Both the position numbers and the translations under genes were made by a program. From positions 248,001 to 312,000 of the forward strand of contig JBFNJI010000002.1 of assembly GCA_040793985.1 (NCBI GenBank): a DNA stretch of 64,000 nucleotides, in the 5' to 3' direction. Positions within the stretch are counted from its first letter, which is position 1. Each line of letters starts with the position of its first letter. Positions 27,101 to 34,783 of the stretch are shown here, piece by piece. The notes under the pieces are model-generated. The model worked only from the letters and a program-made list of their open reading frames with translations, had not been told where the DNA came from and searched no databases. This stretch comes from Thiodiazotropha sp040793985. GTDB lineage: Bacteria > Pseudomonadota > Gammaproteobacteria > Chromatiales > Chromatiaceae.

Positions 27101-28877
27101 GATCGACAAAATCGTAGTCGGTCTTGCCCTGGATTTCGGATTCGGTGGCCCCAAAAAAACGCTCGAATGTCTGGTTGCAGGAGAGGTAGATCCCGTCTGG
27201 GTCCTTCAACCAGATCAGGTCCGGTAAGGTATGGAACAGGGTGCGCAGGCGACCCTCCTTTTTGCGCAGTTCCTCCTCCATTGCATGCATGACAGTGATA
27301 TCGCGTGAAACGCCGAAAACGCCAATGGTTTCTCCAAGTTCGTTCTTCAATGGGCCCTTTGTCGCGAGGAAGGTAATATGCCCCAGCTCGGTATCCAGGT
27401 GCTCGTGTAGGGCCATCACCCTGTCCTGTTCCATTATCGCGCGGTCGTTTACCATGATCATTTCCGCCTGATCGGGTGGAAACAACGCGCTGTCGTCCTC
27501 TCCCAGGACCTGTTCCTTTGTCTTCCCGGTGAACCTTTCCGCCTGTCTGTTGAAGAATAGATAGCGTCCATGCGAGTCCTTGGCGAAAATCGCATCAGTG
27601 GATGAATCGGCGATGGTGGATAGGAGCTTCAGCGCTTGGATCCGTTCAGCCTGTGCCTGATGGGTGGCGTTCGCCACAGCCAGCTGCTGACGTTGTCGAA
27701 GCAAATAGATGCCGAATACACCTATGAAAAGGGCCATGAACCCGCTCAATCCCATCCAGATGGCGTCGTGCAGGGCATCATCGTAGACTTCGGACCAATC
27801 CATCTTCGCTAAGATAAACCAATTGGTTTTGGGTATGTTGCGCCCCACGCCAAATACGGATTCGTGACGATAGTCTTTGCCCGCTACCACATGAGACATG
27901 CCCAGTTCACCTCTTGCCAACTGAGCGGCTAACAGCGATTTGTCGGCAATGGGCCAACGAAGTTTCAGGGACGCATCAGGGGCGTGTTTCAGGTTGTTGA
28001 GAAACTCTATTTCTGATTCGTGCCGTCGAAACAACACCACCTCGCCCGTTTTACTCGGCACCGGCCATTCACTGATCGGATCGAGTAATGACTCGCTGGG
28101 ATCCACATGCAGGATTAAAATAAAATCGATCGCCTGGTTTTCACCCGGGTAGGGAATGATGAAATCCAGATGGGGATGACCATGACTGTCCCTGTGGGGC
28201 CCGACGAACCCGATCTCACCCGATTTCGCCTGCTGTAAAACAGAACTGAGTATGTTGGGATCGATCTCAGCCTGAAGCGTTTTGCTTTGCCAGAGGTGGT
28301 TACCGGCGCCATCCAGCAGATGAACTCCTTCGAAATGGCCGATACTCTCAATCGTACGCAGTTGCTCAATCAGCCGATCAAAACCTGCCTGATCCCTGTG
28401 CTGACGCCAATTGCTGAAGGACGAAGAGATGACCTGATTGTGCCGCACGAACCATGCATCCTGCCAACGTTCCTGCAGCCAATCATGAAGAAGCTCTACT
28501 TTTAGATCAGAAATAGCCTGTAATCTTCCAATTTCAGAAGATTTTTTATCCTGAAAGGTTGAGTAGACCAGGGCCAGCGTGAGGGGAACTATAAAGAGTG
28601 CCAGCAGCAGTGTCGGAAGCCAGATCGAGCGTATTCCGGATGCCGCACTCTCGTGCCCGCCCCCGTTGTCGTGCTGCAGGTGTCTGATCAACCAATAGAG
28701 CAGGGCAGAGGTCAAGAGGATGAACAACCACCCTTTGAGTGTGCTTGCGAGCGCCATCTGGCTCTGAGAGTCGGTTATCTGTTCGATAAACCTGTCGGAC
28801 CAGAGGATCCAGACCGCAGAAAACACAGCATAGATAAACACAATTTTGAGTGCATGCTGTTTGGTGCGTCTGTTCAT
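24111..28877 (-). CDS. Giant multi-PAS/GAF sensor histidine kinase
   Basis: A 1588-residue inner-membrane kinase. Hydrophobic segments near residues 10-30 and 45-65, then near 90-110, precede a Cache-like extracytoplasmic domain (about 115-375) closed by another helix near 375-395. In the cytoplasm come about six PAS domains and one GAF-like domain, in the order PAS (410-530), PAS (545-665), PAS (670-790), GAF (795-960), PAS (985-1100), PAS (1110-1230), PAS (1235-1355), with several PAC ends of the form GVGRDIT. A coiled coil (ETRVIERTRELETANKELES) leads to the H-box SVSHDLRAPLRAVTGF near 1390 and the ATPase with DNGIGIAPEY and GTGVGLAIV. The signal is unknown. It heads an operon with two response regulators. 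Confidence 0.93.
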   Translation of the reverse strand: MNRRTKQHALKIVFIYAVFSAVWILWSDRFIEQITDSQSQMALASTLKGWLFILLTSALLYWLIRHLQHDNGGGHESAASGIRSIWLPTLLLALFIVPLTLALVYSTFQDKKSSEIGRLQAISDLKVELLHDWLQERWQDAWFVRHNQVISSSFSNWRQHRDQAGFDRLIEQLRTIESIGHFEGVHLLDGAGNHLWQSKTLQAEIDPNILSSVLQQAKSGEIGFVGPHRDSHGHPHLDFIIPYPGENQAIDFILILHVDPSESLLDPISEWPVPSKTGEVVLFRRHESEIEFLNNLKHAPDASLKLRWPIADKSLLAAQLARGELGMSHVVAGKDYRHESVFGVGRNIPKTNWFILAKMDWSEVYDDALHDAIWMGLSGFMALFIGVFGIYLLRQRQQLAVANATHQAQAERIQALKLLSTIADSSTDAIFAKDSHGRYLFFNRQAERFTGKTKEQVLGEDDSALFPPDQAEMIMVNDRAIMEQDRVMALHEHLDTELGHITFLATKGPLKNELGETIGVFGVSRDITVMHAMEEELRKKEGRLRTLFHTLPDLIWLKDPDGIYLSCNQTFERFFGATESEIQGKTDYDFVDRELADFFRANDQVAIDAGDSVSNKEWITFADDGHKALLLTTKTPVYDDSDTLIGVLGIGRDITALHNTEKALRESLEHFRLFYEHAPVAYESLDEDGNILDVNPAWLELLGYDAYDRQQIIGKPIADFIVSEQHPLLATRFGEFVSKGNIHGKEYDLIKSDGRVVTVSVDGRTELDAQGAFKQTHCVLHDITTRKQHERYMEIQARRASALLELPEIAKNLDETAFMQHGLAISEELTNSLISFIHFVNQDQESIELVTWSKRTQEEYCEAVHDKHYPIKNAGIWADAFRQRKPVVFNDYQQISKKNGLPDGHADLTRLISLPVIENDRVVMLAGVGNKRTPYTELDVETTQLIANEIWHIAQRRRSLTALALSETRYRELVDNMSDGVAVYEAVDGGADFVFRDYNKSGERIGRNSREDVMGHRVTDAFPGIDKLGLLAVLRRVWETGNPEYFPISSYQDERLQLWVENYVYRLPGGEVVAIFNDVTDRKQAENALQASEAKYRLLVENQTDLVVKVDPEGRFEFVSPSYCRLFEKREDELLGNRFLPLVHPDDQETTREAMSQLLQPPYAVYHEQRAMTSSGWRWLGWMDTAILDKDNKVTSIIGVGRDITDRVEAMIALQESEERYRAVVEDTPVLICRFLPDSEITFVNKAYCDYFNKTQEELFGSKFTDLIPEQDREIVMSHIRALTPEAPTQSHEHLVLVESGETRWQRWTNRALFTPQGEVLSYQSIGQDITERKLAEIKVSRLNNELETRVIERTRELETANKELESFVYSVSHDLRAPLRAVTGFAHILVNRHSDSLNEDGRHYLENVLQAGSHMGDLIDDLLQYSRTGRGTLQMRPIELAPIIEGLQVTFSEPIENCGAKLIIEKPFAVPLGDATLIGQQLSNLLDNAITYCRPDVAPVISIASTRHDDRVFITVKDNGIGIAPEYHEKIFQVFQRLHSQDEYPGTGVGLAIVTKAAHMMSGEVKVESTLGEGSRFTIILPVAEVH

Positions 28878-29324
28878 GCGAAAGGTGAAATCAAGCTGTT
28901 ATTGGAGAGCCCCTGAAGACTGGTGAAAGATCACCTGTCTAACCTTCATGGTAGCTATTGAAATCGAAATTTGAAGCCTGCCTGTGGGATTGCGGGCGGA
29001 AAACTGCACGGACATGATCATCAAGATAGTAATCATTGATCTATGTCATGAAAGGCCGATGAATAGTCGTTACAGCTAGTGACTCCAGTTTGGCTGAAAT
29101 CCTAAATAAGCCTGTTCGTCCAAGCTGGTGAATCGTCCATATTGTGACGCTTAATTGCATGCGGAACGGGGCTGGCGAAGCAATTCACGGAAAGGTGGTT
29201 AATTGATATAAAACCACATTTTTAATTTGATCCTATGACTTGGATCAGTGCAAATCTGGAATAGGGATATCTTTATCGAAATTATCGATTATTATTAAAA
29301 TCGATAGCTATCGGAATTGATACG
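28878..29324. other. Intergenic region between divergent signalling genes
   Basis: 447 AT-rich bases between the histidine kinase (minus) and the HTH-receiver gene (plus). No gene was seen. It contains a palindrome at 29283-29306 and promoters for both sides must lie here. FNR-like half sites near 29038 and 29231 were considered and not accepted. Confidence 0.5.
29283..29306 (+). promoter_or_regulatory. Inverted repeat, candidate operator of the HTH-receiver gene
   Basis: A perfect 8-bp inverted repeat, TATCGATT - 8 bases - AATCGATA, ends 18 bases before the ATG at 29325. Additional TATCG half sites flank it (near 29274 and 29309). Size and position suit an operator for a MerR/excisionase-type winged helix, possibly the adjacent gene product itself. 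Confidence 0.5.
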
Positions 29325-29909
29325 ATGTATCGCAAGCCCTGGAAGGGACACTATCTTTCGCCGGGTGAGACCGCAGGAATATTTAAGGTCACGCCGGCAT
29401 CGTTACGTGGCTGGACACGTAAGGGCATGCTTCGTGCGGAGACCACAAAAGGGGGGCATCGACGCTATCCCGTCAGCGAAGTGCTTCGACTGGCGCGGGT
29501 TAAAGGTATCGAGATTGAGCCGTCGCTTTTCACATCGGTTAAATTGCTGATCATCGACAATGATATCGAATATAGCAAGACCGTACATAAGTCACTAAGC
29601 GGCGAGGCCGGTATCACGGAAGTGGCCGTTGCTCATAACGGTTTCATGGCAGGATGCCTGATGTCGCGGTTTAAGCCGGATGTTGTGCTTTTGGATCTCA
29701 AGGTGCCGGGTATCGATGGTTCTCTAGTGTGCAGTTTCATAAAACACGATCCTCAAACCAGATTTATCAGAGTGATTGCTATGTGTCGGAATTGTTCAAA
29801 ACAACAACAACAGAACATAATGGAGCTTGGTGCCGAGGAGTGTTTATCAAAACCCTTTACCACGAATCAGCTCAAGCAGGTAATGGGGCTGGTCAACGCT
29901 GATAATTAG
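29325..29909 (+). CDS. MerR-like HTH fused to a receiver domain
   Basis: A 194-residue protein. Residues 9-62 look like a MerR/excisionase-type winged helix: LSPGETAGIFKVTPASLRGW, then GGHRRYPVSEVLRLAR. Residues about 70-190 are a receiver domain, with KLLIIDNDIEYSKT as acidic pocket, PDVVLLDLKVPGIDG carrying the phospho-Asp near 122, and the conserved Lys in CLSKPFTT. DNA-binding domain first and receiver second is the reverse of the usual response-regulator order. No kinase is on the same strand; the divergent giant kinase at 28877 is a possible partner. Confidence 0.85.
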   Translation: MYRKPWKGHYLSPGETAGIFKVTPASLRGWTRKGMLRAETTKGGHRRYPVSEVLRLARVKGIEIEPSLFTSVKLLIIDNDIEYSKTVHKSLSGEAGITEVAVAHNGFMAGCLMSRFKPDVVLLDLKVPGIDGSLVCSFIKHDPQTRFIRVIAMCRNCSKQQQQNIMELGAEECLSKPFTTNQLKQVMGLVNADN

Positions 29910-29921
29910 TTCCAGCCCTGT

Positions 29922-30361
29922 ATGCACGACTCCGATAACTTGTCGATGGGTCGGCATGACCGGCCCTACCAGGTTCTGATTGTCGAAGATGACAATCTTC
30001 ATCTACCATTGCAGATGGGACCATGGAAAATCTGCCCTCCCAAGTAACCACCGCAGCTTTCGGGCATCAGGCGCTGGAATTGTTTGAGTACGATAACTTC
30101 GATCTGGTATTGCTGGAAAACGACTGCCTGACATCAGTGGTGATGAGGTCTGTTACAGGATTCGCGCGCCCGTGCGGCCATGGAGATGATACATCTGTAT
30201 GGTCAGTTGGATAATGCTGCGCATTGAGACATGACCGTATCTATAGCAGGGCACAATCAGTTGACAAGGTAATTGAGATAATAGGGAAAGAAATTGCCAA
30301 AGGGTGGCGTGATCCTGACATTGGAAAGATTTTTTTGGGATTTCCTGATAGCCAATCCTGA
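29922..30361 (+). pseudogene. Decayed receiver/HD-GYP response regulator
   Basis: Remains of a receiver domain occur in shifting frames. From ATG 29922 the frame reads VLIVEDDN and stops. From about 30023 another frame reads VTTAAFGHQALELFEYDNFD then LVLLEND, with Glu where the phospho-Asp should be. The next piece, GDEVCYRIRA, is in a third frame. After a large loss, RAQSVDKVIEIIGKEIAKGW with RDPDIGKIFL (ending in TGA at 30361) resembles the C-terminal end of an HD-GYP phosphodiesterase. At least two frameshifts and an internal deletion make it non-functional. It follows the HTH-receiver gene by 12 bp and was probably its operon partner. Confidence 0.7.
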
Positions 30362-30666
30362 TTCGCTTGATGATAGATAACCGAGCAATGGAATGCTGTA
30401 AGAAAGCAATATAATGTTTAATCCTCACCATAATGGTAACCAAGATAACCGAGTGATTGGGGCTTTTCAGGGATACGGCGAATGCACAGCAAAAGACAGT
30501 TGATTTGTCGAAAGTGATCCTGGATGTGGTAAACTATGACGTCTGGATATCCTATAATGCATTGTCGTTCATCATCAGCGGAAGCGGGGTGCGCACCGCG
30601 GAATCGCTCCATGGCGAACAAGCGGTACCGCTTCTCCATGTCGAGTATCGTTGATTGGGTTTAAAT
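30362..30666. other. AT-rich intergenic region
   Basis: About 305 bases. A 65-codon open frame at 30457-30654 ends just before the next gene, but it shows no recognisable motif or ribosome site and is not called. The relics upstream suggest this is decayed coding DNA. Confidence 0.4.
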
Positions 30667-31554
30667 ATGATTCTGAAATTATCCTTATGCTGTCTGTTCA
30701 CCCTTGCTGTCTGGTGCAGTGCGGCGGTTGCGGATGTCGGGGCTGATACGAAAATCATATTTGCCCACCATAGTATGGGTGCGCTGCTTATAGGGAGCCG
30801 TACCACTACAAAGCCACGCGATTTTGCCAAGCCTGAGGATATGCATCTTTGTCGCAGACTGGATGTTCTAAACGAAAAAAATCAAACCGATGTGCAGTTG
30901 TTCCACCATGATAGGGATATGTGGGATTCGTTGAGGGATTGTCAAAATGAACTGGTCGAGGCTTCCTGGGGAAAGATACCCATGTGGGAGGACGGAAACA
31001 CGCCAACTCACTGGCATCGCTTGTTCATCAAAAATGAATGGCCTGAAGTCAAGAATAAATTCCTGCGATACGACGTGATAGTAATCAAGAATTCATACCA
31101 AACAGTTCAGGACGATCACAGCCCCGGTTACGAGGAGGATCCAAAAGGTGCCTATACGATTTTGGATAAAATGGATGAATGGAAAGGTTACTTAAAAGAG
31201 CTGGCTGAGTTTTTCGCCACACAGCATCCTGATAAAATTCTGGTGCATTTGGGACCGGCCCCAAGACGCGGATTGCATGGTGAGGGAAAGGGGATCCACT
31301 ATCCCACCCGGAAAGTCGCAGATGCAAGCAGGGAGTTTGCGCAGTGGATGGAAGCGGATTGGGTAAACATGGCTCCCAATGTTAGGTATTTTCCATGGTT
31401 TGACTATCTTGCAAACGAGAGCAACGTGATGGATGAGCGCTGGCGCTGGGGAGGCTCACACTATCAACCCTGGAGAGGCAAAGAGATCGGTCTGATATTG
31501 GCAGACTATCTATATGGTGTTGCGACGTCACGCCGTGTAAGTACCAAGCGTTAA
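30667..31554 (+). CDS. Secreted SGNH-like protein of unknown function
   Basis: Starting at the ATG at 30667 gives 295 residues; a TTG four codons earlier is less likely. A signal peptide is clear (LKLSLCCLFTLAVWCSAAVA, cleavage near residue 22). The mature protein begins with IIFAHHSMGALLI, in the position of SGNH block I, has YDVIVIKNSYQ in the position of block III and ends with GGSHYQPWRGKEIGLILADY, like a block V with His. A classic Gly-Asp-Ser is absent. It probably acts in the periplasm or on exported polysaccharide, but no substrate can be named. It stands alone, and its codon use is AT-richer than the flanking housekeeping genes. Confidence 0.65.
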   Translation: MILKLSLCCLFTLAVWCSAAVADVGADTKIIFAHHSMGALLIGSRTTTKPRDFAKPEDMHLCRRLDVLNEKNQTDVQLFHHDRDMWDSLRDCQNELVEASWGKIPMWEDGNTPTHWHRLFIKNEWPEVKNKFLRYDVIVIKNSYQTVQDDHSPGYEEDPKGAYTILDKMDEWKGYLKELAEFFATQHPDKILVHLGPAPRRGLHGEGKGIHYPTRKVADASREFAQWMEADWVNMAPNVRYFPWFDYLANESNVMDERWRWGGSHYQPWRGKEIGLILADYLYGVATSRRVSTKR

Positions 31555-31920
31555 TTCTGGCGGTTCCTGTAAGTTAAATTTGCAGTGTAAATATTTGATT
31601 TGTAGTTCACCTGTACCAACCAGGCATGTTCTTTTTAGCTTTTCATCAGCATGGACAATTCCCTGTTCTTCGAAGATATGCCATCCGCTCGGTGTGGTGG
31701 TCTAGGTTATTTTTTTGCAATACGATTGACTCCAAATGCATAATTGGCGTTTAAAGTCGATTGCATGACCTTAATATATGAAGGGTTTTTACCGTATTGC
31801 AGGACACTGATCAAGGCAATCGAATACAGTCTGTTATATGTAACTACCCTAGGCAAAATTTAACAATCGATTCCTTCAACTCAAACTTTGCGAAGTAACA
31901 GAGCCAAACGATAGCTCGGC
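31555..31920. other. AT-rich intergenic region
   Basis: 366 bases with no supported gene, repeat or RNA. Promoter elements for the gene at 31921 are expected but none was clear. Confidence 0.5.
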
Positions 31921-32262
31921 ATGAGTAACTTTAGAATCAAACGTGAAAAGCAGACCATCACGGCAATGATGGCTATATATTGCGAAGACCACCACCACAA
32001 GGTTGGTGAGCTGTGTGAAGTGTGTGAACAGCTATTGGACTATGCCCATAGGCGATTGGATACCTGTCCGTTTCAGGATAATAAGCCGGCTTGCAATCAT
32101 TGTACTGTCCACTGTTATTCAAAGGATATGCGCGAAAGAGTACAGGATGTAATGCGCTATGCAGGTCCTAAAATGCCGTTACGCCACCCTATATTGAGTG
32201 TTTTTCACCTGCTCGACAAGATGCGCGAAGCGCCAAAGCTCTCCAAGGCAAGGAAGCGCTAG
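31921..32262 (+). CDS. Nitrous oxide-stimulated promoter family protein
   Basis: A 113-residue Cys- and His-rich protein. The pattern IYCEDHHH near residue 21, LCEVCEQLLDYAHRRLDTCPF near 32-52, CNHCTVHCYSKDMRERV near 60-76 and MRYAGPKMPLRHP near 81-93 matches the small family named 'nitrous oxide-stimulated promoter' (PF11756 as I recall it). The CxxC and HC residues probably bind a metal or Fe-S cluster. Function is unknown; the family name comes from expression, not biochemistry. It converges on the GGDEF-EAL gene with only one base between stops. Confidence 0.82.
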   Translation: MSNFRIKREKQTITAMMAIYCEDHHHKVGELCEVCEQLLDYAHRRLDTCPFQDNKPACNHCTVHCYSKDMRERVQDVMRYAGPKMPLRHPILSVFHLLDKMREAPKLSKARKR

Positions 32263-32263
32263 T

Positions 32264-34783
32264 TCAGTTCACTGCCGATTCGTACTGGATGTTCTCGATA
32301 TAAGATGCAAACTCCGCATCCTGCATCGGTTTGGAATAATAGTAGCCTTGTGCGAAATCGACATTGAGTGACTTCAGAAATTTTTCCTGTTCCAATGTCT
32401 CTACGCCTTCGGCAATGATCGACATGCCGAATTTTTTACCCATTAAGACGATGGTTTCCGTTAGCGTTCTGTTGTCAGCATCGTCTGGCAGGCCGTTGAT
32501 AAATGAGCGATCGATCTTTAGATGGTTCAATGGAAAGCGCTTGATGTATGCCAACGAGGAGTAACCGGTGCCAAAATCATCCATGGCGGATTCGATGCCG
32601 AGCTTCTTTAAGTGGTGAAAGTTTTCGAATACAGTCTCATCACTGTGCAACAATAGATTTTCAGTTATTTCCACGCATAGCTTTAGGTCAATCCTTGCTG
32701 CATGCTGCTTGATCGTGGAGATGTTTTTTATAAATGTGGCATCACTGAAATAGTTGGGAGGAACATTAATCGACAACCAGAAATGGTCTGGTCTTTGTGT
32801 CCAGGATTTGGCATGATCGAGAGTGGTCTTGAACAGCCAGTCCGTAATTGGCCTGATCAATCCCGACTGTTCCGCAACCGGTATAAACTCCGTTGGCGAT
32901 ACCGATCCAAGCACTGGGTTGTTCCAGCGCAGCAAGACCTCCGCTCCAACCAATGCTCCGTTATCAATATCTATAATCGGTTGATAGACAGGGTAGAGCT
33001 CACCGGCATCCAGCGAGTGGCTCAGTTGAGATTCAAGCTCAATTCTTTCCGTGACCTTTTTGTTGAGATTTCTGGTAAAAAATCTAAATGTATTCCGGCC
33101 TGCACGTTTGGCTTCGTACATGGCTATGTCCGCATTGCTCATCAACATGCTGACATCAATGCCATCATCCGGATAGACGGCGATGCCAAGACTGGAGGTT
33201 ATGCTGATTTCCCGATTGTTGAGATAAAGCGGTGTTTCGGTTGTAGCTAGGAGGCGGGTGACGACAGGTTCCAAGTCAGCAGACGGATTCTCCACATTTG
33301 GTATTAGGGCGAGAAACTCGTCACCTCCCAGGCGCGCCAAGGTGTCCTCTGTTCGCAGCTGCTCTTTTATCCGTTTAGCTACCTTGATTAACAGTTGATC
33401 GCCGATCGGATGCCCCATTGAATCATTGATGTTCTTGAAATTATCGAGGTCGATATAGATGACAGCAACATGCAGATTGTTGCGTTTGGCATGTTGGAGC
33501 AGTTGTTGCAGGCGGTCGAAGGCGAGAAATCTGTTCGGTAATTCGGTGAGCTGGTCGTGGGTTGCCTGTTCAAGCAGTCTCTCTTCGAAAGCCTTGCGCT
33601 CTGTTATATCCTCTTTGACCGCAAGATAGTGGGTTATATTGTCGTTATCGCCACGGATGGGAGCGATAACCGCTGACTCCCAGTAGAGCTTGCCATTCTT
33701 GCGTTTATTGCAGAATTCCCCTTTCCAGACTTCCCCTTTGTTAATGGTTTCCCACATGGATTCGAATTGATCGTTTTCCTCGGCACTGGCGCTGAGGATA
33801 CGACTGTGTTTGCCAATCACTTCCTGAGGACTATAGCCGCTTACTTCGGTAAACTTGGGATTGACGTATTCGATGATGCCGTCAAGGTCAGTGATTAATA
33901 CAGAGGCCGGACTCTGTTCAACCGCCATCGAGAGTTTCTTTAAATCCTCCGAGACTTTCTGTCGATACTCTATCTCCCGTGCAAGCTGCGTATTAATACC
34001 CAGCAAGGTTTCTCGGTCGAGCTTTAGCTCTCGCATCATCTCATTGAAGCTTTGTGCAAGCCGCCCAAGTTCGTCGTTTGAGATGATGGGAACGTCTTTT
34101 TCCAGATTGCCTTCAGCGATGCGCGATGCGCCCTGGGTCAAGGTGTTGACTGGATTCAGGACCTGCAAATTGAAGATCACGAAGATGGTGCTTCCCAGGG
34201 ACAGCACAATTAAACTGTATATGATAATCAGTTCGAGCACAGCTTCACGGGTCACTTGCTGAATACGTGATCTATCCAGGCCCACCAATAACCAGCCCAG
34301 GATCTTGTCATCGTCCTTGATCGCGAACTCCAGGACGAGATGCTGTGTACCCGGTCCCATCAATCGCGGAGCCGACAAGTGTTGCTGCTTTATCCGCTGG
34401 TCGATTATTCCGGCATCTATATTTTCAGGAAGATAGGTGGTTATGGGCTGGCCCCCGAAGGAGCGTATCTGGGCGAAGGAGACGTCCGCATCGTTTGTTA
34501 TCTGTTGAACAAATCTGTCCAGTCTGCTCACATCATAGCTGTGGATTGCATCCGGACTGATCAACGCAATGAATTTTCCAAGTGCATTGGCTTTGCTGCG
34601 CAGATTGCTTTCGAGAAGTTGGCTTTTTCCCGCATATTCGTAAACAGCAGCGCCACCCAGGGTGATGATGAGTACGATACTGATCCAGACGATAAACTTA
34701 AAACGCAGTCCCCCTTTGAAATTGGGGTTGGTGTTCTTGACTCGATCTAGTTCCTTTTCAACGGGTATGGATGGCATCAACAA
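32264..34783 (-). CDS. Membrane HAMP-PAS-GGDEF-EAL c-di-GMP protein
   Basis: An 839-residue inner-membrane protein. Helices near residues 27-47 and 183-205 enclose a periplasmic sensor loop of about 135 residues. A HAMP segment (LNPVNTLTQGASRIAEGNLE) leads to a PAS domain (about 285-395), a GGDEF domain with LARLGGDEFLALI, and a C-terminal EAL-type domain in which the signature reads GAEVLLRWNNP (EVL for EAL) while DDFGTGYSSLAYIK is intact. Its start overlaps the end of the PhnD-like binding-protein gene by 26 bp, so the two are made together, and the periplasmic protein may be its signal input. Confidence 0.92.
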   Translation of the reverse strand: MLMPSIPVEKELDRVKNTNPNFKGGLRFKFIVWISIVLIITLGGAAVYEYAGKSQLLESNLRSKANALGKFIALISPDAIHSYDVSRLDRFVQQITNDADVSFAQIRSFGGQPITTYLPENIDAGIIDQRIKQQHLSAPRLMGPGTQHLVLEFAIKDDDKILGWLLVGLDRSRIQQVTREAVLELIIIYSLIVLSLGSTIFVIFNLQVLNPVNTLTQGASRIAEGNLEKDVPIISNDELGRLAQSFNEMMRELKLDRETLLGINTQLAREIEYRQKVSEDLKKLSMAVEQSPASVLITDLDGIIEYVNPKFTEVSGYSPQEVIGKHSRILSASAEENDQFESMWETINKGEVWKGEFCNKRKNGKLYWESAVIAPIRGDNDNITHYLAVKEDITERKAFEERLLEQATHDQLTELPNRFLAFDRLQQLLQHAKRNNLHVAVIYIDLDNFKNINDSMGHPIGDQLLIKVAKRIKEQLRTEDTLARLGGDEFLALIPNVENPSADLEPVVTRLLATTETPLYLNNREISITSSLGIAVYPDDGIDVSMLMSNADIAMYEAKRAGRNTFRFFTRNLNKKVTERIELESQLSHSLDAGELYPVYQPIIDIDNGALVGAEVLLRWNNPVLGSVSPTEFIPVAEQSGLIRPITDWLFKTTLDHAKSWTQRPDHFWLSINVPPNYFSDATFIKNISTIKQHAARIDLKLCVEITENLLLHSDETVFENFHHLKKLGIESAMDDFGTGYSSLAYIKRFPLNHLKIDRSFINGLPDDADNRTLTETIVLMGKKFGMSIIAEGVETLEQEKFLKSLNVDFAQGYYYSKPMQDAEFASYIENIQYESAVN

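Noticed and set aside
29030..29245. FNR-like sites (TTGATctatGTCAT near 29038 and TTGATCC near 29228)
   Set aside because: Only the left half matches TTGAT-N4-ATCAA; the right halves fail at two or more positions.
30457..30654. 65-codon frame just before the secreted SGNH-like gene
   Set aside because: No ribosome site or motif; likely decayed DNA adjoining the receiver/HD-GYP relic.
31780..31830. FNR/NNR-like site upstream of the nitrous oxide-stimulated promoter family gene
   Set aside because: The candidate around 31806 (CTGATCAAGGCAATC) does not form the palindrome.
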